Shown in pieces: positions 57,566 to 64,000 of a DNA stretch of 64,000 nucleotides. Numbering within the stretch: the first letter of the stretch is position 1; the number at the start of each line of letters is the position of its first letter. Location of the stretch: the NCBI GenBank assembly GCA_020746875.1, contig JAGTJL010000027.1, positions 434,001-498,000 on the forward strand. The letters run 5' to 3'. Origin of the DNA: Rhexocercosporidium sp. MPI-PUGE-AT-0058. Lineage: Eukaryota > Ascomycota > Leotiomycetes > Helotiales. The notes under the pieces were generated by a model. That model saw nothing but the letters and a program-made list of their open reading frames with translations. It did no database searches and had not been told where the DNA came from. Position numbers and translations under genes: made by a program.

Positions 57566-58236
57566 CTACAGCTCGAGGCTGCCGCTGGGGGAGCGGAGAC
57601 GGCGGGCCCGAAGATCCTCCTCCATATCCTCGTCCTCATCCTCATCCTTCTCCTCCTCAACCTCACCCTCGGGGGCCTATCGAAGTCAGTACGGAGGAAA
57701 TACGAGGGCACATCAATACTTACAGGGACACGACGCAACAACTCCGTGAGGAGGTCGTTGGTTCGGTTCTGCGCAGCGAGAAGCTGGCGGAGGAGGTCGT
57801 CGGTGGTAGTAGCAGCAGCAGCAGCGGCAGGAGCGGCAGCAGCAGGGCGAGGGGTGGCGGAGGCGGGACGGAGGGGAGACGAGGCGTTACCACCGGTAGA
57901 CCGGGCGGCCCGAGCAGATCGGTCCACCGCGGCCACCACGGCAACAGCCAGGTCCCGAACCTCGTCGGCCCAGGCAAAGCCGGAGGCGAAGTCATCCTGA
58001 GCTGCAAGCAGCTCTAGGGCAAGGTCGTGTGCCTCCTCGGGGAGCTATCGGAGTCAATACGGATGCTCTGATGTTTGTTGATAACGAAGGGACATCGGAG
58101 TACTTACGGCGACACACCGGGACTTCTGATCGCGGCAGCGATCACACTTGGTGCTGTTGGCCTTTGAAAAGGCACAGACGTGGTCTACCACGCCACTGGC
58201 GAGGTGGCGGGCGCAGCGGCAGCAAATCGAAGCCAT
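57566..58236 (-). CDS. antisense three-exon accessory gene inside the chromovirus
   Basis: Three exons (58108-58236, 57724-58044, 57566-57676) with GTAAGT donors and GATAG acceptors join in phase 0 to 186 residues without a stop. Introns are 63 and 47 nt. Exon 1 carries a Cys pattern (ICCRCARHLA, then VCAFS, CDRCRDQKSRC) resembling a small zinc-binding motif. Exon 2 is helical and Ala-rich (EEAHDLALELLAAQ; DDLLRQLLAAQNRTNDLLTE), exon 3 strongly acidic. It lies between pol and the 3' LTR on the opposite strand. It is far more GC-rich than its surroundings and keeps an open frame where gag and pol have decayed. Function is unknown. An upstream extension of the frame to 58401 exists but lacks conserved sequence. 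Confidence 0.75.
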
Positions 58237-58613
58237 ATCGAAGGCAGGTCGAATGTATGGTCTGGTATGGTATGGTATGGTATGACGGGGGCGAGACGGA
58301 GGGACAGCGAAGCCAAATCGGAGGGGAGGATGATGGTGTTGACTGAAGGTTGGATTTGTTTGGGGGCCAAAATGTAAACAACCCACGGCAGAACTCGCCA
58401 CACCGCCTAACTACGCGAACCACCACTGATCTGGACCCGTCCACATTCCGATTTGGGTCCGCAACATCACTGTTTACTCTACTAATAGACTACTCCTGTT
58501 CCAAGGAGTCGAGTCCGATTTGGGTCCGTATGTATTTCGATCTACGTTCGCTATACTATGTTACTGCTACATTATCTCGTATCTTGAGGACAAGATTCTA
58601 GGAGAGGGGGTAA

Positions 58614-58815
58614 TGTCAGGAGTGGAATCTAGTATAAGGAGGGTCGGGGGTTCTACGGAAGGTTTGCAGTCTTGGCACGGATCACGTGTTAATATCTTTA
58701 TTTATTTACTTCGGAGGGGAGTAGAGAGGATTTAGAAGGCCAGAGATCAGTCTGAATTACAACTGATATACCCTGAACGTTTCGAATAGTAATTCCCTAT
58801 CATTTGAACCTTACA
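58614..58815 (+). repeat. 3' LTR, 202 bp
   Basis: Begins TGTCAGG directly after the polypurine tract and ends CTTACA. It differs from the 5' LTR at about seven positions. Confidence 0.95.
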
Positions 58816-58886
58816 ATCTGTGTCAAGCCTGCAAACCTTCCGTAGAACCCCCCGACCCTCCTTATACTAGATTCCACTCCTGACAG
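58816..58886 (-). mobile_element. partial inverted LTR abutting the 3' LTR
   Basis: The 71 bp from ATCTGTGTCAAGCCTG to CTGACA match one end of the same LTR in reverse orientation, giving a head-to-head junction with the 3' LTR. The remaining 131 bp of this copy are not found at the other side of the element. Confidence 0.85.
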
Positions 58887-60050
58887 GCGGGAATATGAAG
58901 ATAACAAGAGTCTCTTAGAATTTATAGCTACGTAGGAAAGAAGGTATGGAAAGAAGTAGGTTATATACAAAGGTAGGCTCCACAGAGGCTCGTCTAATCT
59001 CGGCATCTTCCCAATTAGGAAGTGAATAGCCGAGGCTGGAAATGAGGCTCTGGAAGCTCTAAACCGTCACACTAACTAGCCCTTACTCAGCAACTATTCA
59101 GCGCTATTTAACTAGAATGGAATAATAACTTAATATTAGTTAAATAGAATAGAATAATCACGTGTTATTCTATTCTATTCTATTCTATTCTATTCTATTC
59201 CTTTGACACACTGTAAGTAGGTGTAGATATAAACATAGGGGTAGTTGGCCGTAGGTAAAGTTTAGTTATGTTATACAGAAAGTTTGGTTTGGATTATGAA
59301 ATAGTTTAAGATTAAATTAAGTCTGCAAACATGTCAGAGAGAGTTCACGGTAGGCAAAGCTTCGTAGAGGTTCAGGGAAAATATATTCAAAGAACTAATC
59401 TCTGGCCTTCGAAGAAACCCAGAGGAGAAGCGTATATATAGAGGGGTTACCCGTGAGGGGAAGCAAAACGCCGGCGTGACTAGATACACAAGTGGGACTG
59501 ATTCTACTGATGCCGTAGAAGCCTCGGCCCCCTTATGCTACGGGTCCGATTCCATACAGATAGAATAGAAGAGCGTACACATGACAAAACACAATTTTAT
59601 CACTAGAAAAGTGTAATTGTCACAGGGTAACGGGACAAACGCAGGGAGCAATTGGTAGAATTGTGTATTGACTGAAACTTGGTGTTTCAGGAAGTCTACA
59701 GCATTCCTCTTAAGGAGGAATACGCTTGAGGAAGGTGCCACCCCTGACAGTAATTCCCTCGACATATATTGTACATGTTGTTTCCAAGATCGGAATGTCT
59801 GGTGAGACGAGAAAAGTATCCACGTTTCAATTAATATTGCTAGGATAATCACGACTAGAACAGGAAGCATTGAGGTGCGGGGTTTTTGATTGACTTGTTG
59901 TATTAATTACAGTGGTTGTGCGATCTGCAGATACGCTCCTTAATGACTAGTGGTCTGACTAGCGTGGCAGAGTTTGCATCCGACTCTGTCCACATGACTA
60001 ATCCGTGACTTAAACCAGCATAAACCTGCAACAATTAAAATTTATGCTTC
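58887..60050. other. gene-poor stretch with (TATTC)n microsatellite
   Basis: A TATTC pentanucleotide microsatellite lies at about 59164-59203. A 110-codon minus-strand frame (59538-59870) begins with a hydrophobic segment but shows no family motif. Nothing else was recognised. Confidence 0.5.
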
Positions 60051-61395
60051 TTACTGCTTAGCGTACTTCCTGAAGTAGCTAAAGTCATAAGGAATAAACT
60101 TGCCCTGCTCCTCCCGACCCACGTTCATCGCAGCAGTAGGATAGTACCAGCCGGGAGTAGTCCAGAACAGGAGGAAGAAGCCCACCCAAACGTAACCCAA
60201 CATTCTAGTCCACAGTCGAGGAGGATCCTTCAAGTCCCTTCCACTGATCAGGCGGTAGATAAGCTGCACGAAATCCTCGACCACGATTCCCGCGGCTTGG
60301 AAATAGAAGAACTTGAGAGCGCCTGATTTGTCCCAATCCATGCCGTTCGACCAGTCGGCAATAGCGTGCACTACTCCTGACATGAAAAACGTAACGAAGA
60401 CCTTAGAATACGTCGCTGGTGGGGAATATTTCTGGAAAACGAACCATTCGTCAACAAAGTAATTAGCAGGTGCTGCAAAGATCTTGCGAGTTGCTTGATG
60501 CCAAGCGTGTCTGTTGGAAGTCTGTTAGTGGTGAGCTGGAAAGCGGACTACTGATTGATGCTTACCCCCAGAATCCTCGCACGGTGTAGGCTTCAGACAT
60601 AGGTCCAAGAAGTGATTTGCAGTTTTCCACCTTATTGATCCTTAGAGTAACGCAAAGAATGTTGAGAACGGAACTTGTGCCCATCATCCACGAGCTCAGA
60701 AGCACCCAGAATCCACACGAAACTGCAATCCTGGTCACGGCTTCTTGGAGAGTGATATCCCGGAGACGCAGGAGGACCGAGACCTTCTCCTTAGCAAAGA
60801 TCTCTGCACCGTTGGGTGGAGGCGGCTGGCTCTCGATGAAGTCGATGACGAAGTAGCAGATGATAGCTGTTACTGCCGAACGAAGGACAAATGCTGCTGC
60901 TGAGGGGACGAAGCTTAGGTCGTTGTAGATGAAAGGAGGGACATTCTTGACTTCGAAAGGAGTTCCAGCATCTCTGAATGAGAAAATGCGCTGGAAGCCA
61001 AAGACGAGCCGCTCCAAAGCCGATCCAGTCTTCTTCTCAGCTTTCATCTCCCAGTCACGTGGGGTGCTGTCAGCAGCATCCTTTTTGGTCTTGGCGAGCT
61101 GCGACGCTGGGCCTCTGGCTTCGAAACTCCATCCGCTAAGGATAGCCATGGAGACATAAGACAGGAAGAAGCACCACATGAGCGAAGAGGATATCGCAGC
61201 GTACGGTAGGGGGATGTTCTTTCTGGCGTACATCAGGAAAGAGTACGAACAGGTGAATAGGACGGGCACGACGGCATGGCGGAGGAACGACGATGGCGCC
61301 GTGAACCCGATCACAGCAGCTGAGGCGAACAGCTGTGTCCCTGCAAAGATGATGGGGTCCAGACGCGGGTCCAGACTTGCTGAAATAATTGACAT
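60051..61395 (-). CDS. wax-synthase-like membrane-bound O-acyltransferase (MBOAT family)
   Basis: Two exons (60566-61395 and 60051-60510, one 55-bp intron with GTAAGC donor and ACAG acceptor) give 429 residues with no stop. Several hydrophobic helices span the protein. The family blocks are AYTVRGFWG joined across the intron to HAWHQATRK, and later FFMSGVVHAIADW with the presumed catalytic His. Fungal relatives acylate alcohols, often in terpenoid or other secondary pathways, in the ER membrane. The start at ATG 61395 is preferred because the upstream extension to 61515 is not hydrophobic or conserved. The substrate cannot be deduced. Confidence 0.85.
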
Positions 61396-62209
61396 CGTGG
61401 GCGGTCGAATGGTTGTTGTGTTGATGAAGTGAAGTTGAAGATGATAGAAAATTGGTCCAGAGGTTAATTTATGGCGGATAGGGGCGATTGCGATGCCCAC
61501 TCCACATATCTCCATGCCCAGACGGCCAATCCCTACACGAATACTGTTTGGGTTTAGCCCCGTCCGAAAGGGGCGTCAAGCATCGAGATAGGCAGGTCTC
61601 AATAGTTTTCTTTCCACAGCCTCGGGATAAGGGATCTGAGGCTACATTATTGCCTCTGCATCTGCATTACAGTTGAATGTATTGAAGTCGCTATGATAGA
61701 GGCTTGAACGCGCCTTAAAATAGCGTGACGAGAGCCGGAAGTTTTCGACTCCCCTCATACCAGATTCCACTCCTGACAAGATTACACTAAAGGATGCTTA
61801 GATCGATGTCAAGGTCTTGGTCGCGGGCAAACCCCCATCCTCGGTTCAACTATTTCTCGGACGATTACATGCAGTCTCTCGGTCGTTTAACTCAGCAGTG
61901 AAATGTTGCTCGTTCTCCGAGACCGGTCAGGACAAGAGCTGACTCTTCAACTACGTCTGCATTGTCAGTAGCCTGTCACAAGGTCAGAACAGCCACATCG
62001 TCAGCAGTGGAACATCACTTTCCAAATGTGTTCTGCTAATGTTGGACTAGAACGAAGCCCGCGATGCTCTCCCTTACTCTTCGATCCAATCCGGTGGTTG
62101 GATCTTATCTTGGCTTGCAGGGCTTTCGCGCAACATGAGGTAATCGGACCCCTCGACGGCGATAAAACCTTCACCATGCCGCCGTTTTCTTTCGCCCTTC
62201 AACGGCACC
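61396..62209. other. intergenic, with a short LTR remnant
   Basis: At 61757-61779 a 23-bp piece (ATACCAGATTCCACTCCTGACA) matches the LTR terminus of the local chromovirus family. The remainder is promoter-sized sequence between divergent genes with no recognised element. Confidence 0.5.
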
Positions 62210-63147
62210 ATGTTAGAATTGAGGGATCGCATTGCGGCCATGGAGTCTGCGCTGCTGAACTCCCAGGAAACAGAGATACCAGGACCGGTGCGACAGAGTA
62301 TGGATCATCGATTTGACAAGACAGATCCCGAAGTCGAAGCTGCGCCAGCACCCACTCCAGCACAAGAGAAAGGCAATCCGTTCGAGACGGTAGACCAGGG
62401 GACTCCGTACTACGACAGTATCGCTGCGAAGTTTGGACTTGGGATTCTTGACAAGGAGAACTTCAACGAGTATATTGTATACAATGCCTTTGTGACGAAT
62501 CTGCGAATCTGCCCAGTACATCTGGGGGATGGCAAACAGTACTACGTCGAACACAGGTCATTTCTGCCGAATACACCAGGTGCGATACTGCGAGAGGGAA
62601 TTGATAAATCTGGGAAGAGTCTTGGGGCAGCACATCTCCCGTTGACGGGCCGGAATAGTATTGGTGTGGGGAATTTCGATTCGAGACCGCAGGATGTTGT
62701 GTGGGAGAGAATGGGGAACGCCGGATTCTGGACCCACATGAAATACGAATTTGAGCATGAAGTACATGGAGTCAGGAAAACCTTTCATTGGATAAGGACG
62801 AGGAATAATGTGTTGGATGACCAAGGGGACTTGGTGCTTGTTGAAGATAGAAAGGAGGATTTGATTTTGTGAGTGTTCACTGGTTACACCATCGACCCGC
62901 GCTAATTCATGTAGAGCGGAATATGTCGGCAAGGGATTGATGAAGTGGAAGAAGAGGGGAAGGCTAAGGATCAGGGTAGTGGATTTTGGAAATAGTTGGG
63001 AGTTGGTGGTATTGTTGAGTTGGGCATCAGTTATTGAGGTATGTTTCTTGACAACACTTGCAGAAGCATGTCTAACGCCAGCTCTAGCTTTCCAGACGTC
63101 GAGCAAGGCTTCGGAGATTCTCTCCCACTCATCTCATTGGCATATAA
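62210..63147 (+). CDS. uncharacterised fungal protein, three exons, intact
   Basis: Exons 62210-62868, 62915-63038 and 63088-63147 join in frame to 280 residues. Introns have GTGAGT and GTATGT donors and GTAG and CTAG acceptors, the latter preceded by CTAAC. The N-terminus is a short helix (MLELRDRIAAMESALLNS). The core contains GLGILDKENFNEYIVYNAFV and the tail AEYVGKGLMKWKKRGRLRIR then SRRRARLRR. I recognise it as a recurring fungal family but know no function. No signal peptide or membrane helix is apparent. Confidence 0.75.
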
Positions 63148-63439
63148 GGCTCAGTAGATGGATATTGAAGGTCGTTTATGCCGCATTTCTAGCATTGGAC
63201 TGTGGTACAGAGGGTAATTTTAATATGTAATATTAAATCACTACATACATACTGCGTCTTCGGATATTTGGACTTAGTTCTTTCCTATGCTGGGAACATG
63301 AATCACAATACAAGGAAGTATTCTATAAGTATGGGTATCGCGTCACTGTGTAAGCTTGGCATCCTCTGTCACTCTTTGTTGACAGTTTTGAAGCATTTCA
63401 ATTTCTTGTCAGCCAGCCCTCCTATCGAGTATGATTAAC

Positions 63440-63470
63440 GTCCCACCCCACCATTCCGCCACCCCTTTTG
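63440..63470 (+). repeat. pogo-type terminal repeat, related to the element at 38.7 kb
   Basis: After TA, the sequence ACGTCCCACCCCACCATTCC and following bases closely resemble the first 30 bp of the 38677-40501 element. No partner repeat is seen before the window ends, so this is one end of a related element or a remnant. Confidence 0.6.
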
Positions 63471-63585
63471 CACCAAAGCTCACTACTTTTAATAATTAAT
63501 ATTTCTATGATTTGTTAATAGAATAAGGTAAAACTAAAGATTAACAATATTTTTTATAAGGATATTCATTTTGTATTACGTTATA

Positions 63586-63787
63586 TGTCAGGAGTGGAAT
63601 CTAGTACAAGGAGGGTCGGGGGTTCTACGGAAGGTTTGCAGGCTTGGCACAGATCACGTGTTAATATCTTTATTTATTTACTTCGGATGAGAGTAGAGAG
63701 GATTTAGAAGGCTAGAGATCAGTCTGAATTACAGTCGATATACCCTGAACGTTTCGAATAGTAATTCCCTATCATTTGAACCTTACA
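63586..63787 (+). mobile_element. solo LTR (202 bp)
   Basis: A full-length LTR in the same orientation as the complete element. The flanks (TTATA and AGTAT) do not form a target duplication. Confidence 0.9.
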
Positions 63788-63958
63788 AGTATTATGGCTT
63801 AGATTGCTGTCCTGCGACTTTTTTAAACTCTTTTTAGCGTGAAGGATTAGGCTACTTTTGGGCAGTAGAGTCGAAGTTCCTTACCCTAGCGAATATGGAG
63901 GCTCGAGAGAGCTTTTGCCTGACTTTGAAGTACGAGAAGGGTTAGAAGACTCTACAAT

Positions 63959-64000
63959 TGTAAGGTTTAAATGATAGGGAATTACTATTTGAAACGTTCA
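63959..64000 (-). mobile_element. LTR start, cut by the window edge
   Basis: TGTAAGGTTTAAATGATAGG matches the reverse-oriented LTR. The copy continues beyond the window. Confidence 0.85.

Larger units (their letters stand above)
52101..58815 (+). mobile_element. Ty3/Gypsy chromovirus, full length but decayed
   Basis: Two 202-bp LTRs (TGTCAGGAG...CTTACA) bound gag, pol with protease-RT-RNase H-integrase order, a C-terminal chromodomain, and an antisense accessory gene. The LTRs differ at about seven positions. A polypurine tract (AGGAGAGGGGG, about 58600-58610) precedes the 3' LTR. No primer-binding site was identified after the 5' LTR. Flanks show no target duplication (GTTAG against ATCTG). 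The right flank is a fragment of another LTR, so the ends have probably been rearranged. Confidence 0.95.

Noticed and set aside
59164..59203. (TATTC)n as possible telomeric repeat
   Set aside because: It is not the fungal TTAGGG type, is short and internal; treated as a microsatellite.

Overview
The window is nuclear DNA of a filamentous ascomycete (Pezizomycotina). Evidence: short introns (44-65 nt) with GTAAGT-type donors, CTAAC-type branch sites and YAG acceptors; typical fungal families (HET, HeLo-NACHT-ankyrin, 2EXR, F-box, DUF3723, FluG/DUF3435 tails); and relics carrying the nonsense pattern expected of repeat-induced point mutation (RIP: CAA/CAG to TAA/TAG, TGG to TAG). It looks like an accessory, transposon-rich compartment in which broken genes outnumber intact ones. 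I cannot name the species. No tRNA, rRNA or CRISPR was recognised.

Layout. 0.4-2.8 kb: remnants of C2H2 and BTB genes. 3.9-6.6 kb: a HET-SET-MYND gene with ten in-frame TAG/TAA codons and no frameshift. 7.6-14.4 kb: a membrane-protein gene, a large multi-exon gene (protease-like fold with GDCGS plus a CorA-like tail) and a broken AAA+ ATPase, bounded by an inverted copy of the ATPase 3' end. 14.6-24 kb: solo LTR, ferric reductase relic, 2EXR gene, truncated group III histidine kinase (HAMP array only), F-box gene. 25.3-27.9 kb: Ser/Thr-rich secreted protein. 28-34.4 kb: solo LTR with target-site duplication, two piggyBac-like relics, a DUF3723 relic.

34.8-37.25 kb, minus strand, is the most unusual locus. 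A signal-peptide exon ending just after a Kex2-type Lys-Arg is followed by a 68-bp tandem array. Every unit reads as a complete spliceosomal intron (donor, branch site, acceptor, about 65 nt), and consecutive introns are separated by exactly three bases. The 32 three-base spacers are all sense codons, vary while the introns stay nearly constant, show strong synonymous bias (Gly all GGT, Pro all CCA) and include eight cysteines. I interpret this as a gene assembled from 32 single-codon micro-exons encoding a secreted cysteine-rich peptide.

38.7-40.5 kb: a pogo/Fot1-like element with perfect 52-bp terminal inverted repeats. 41.4-45.6 kb: fragments (FluG tail twice, STAND-associated N-terminal region, CYTH fragment, an uncharacterised gene) and a MITE. 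45.8-51.1 kb: an apparently intact HeLo-NACHT-ankyrin(28)-ZZ NLR-type receptor of 1,724 residues. 52.1-58.8 kb: a Ty3/Gypsy chromovirus with 202-bp LTRs and, antisense between pol and the 3' LTR, a clean three-exon accessory gene with a Cys-rich motif. 60-63.2 kb: an intact MBOAT/wax-synthase-like gene and an intact three-exon gene of unknown function. The right edge holds LTR copies and a pogo-type terminal repeat.
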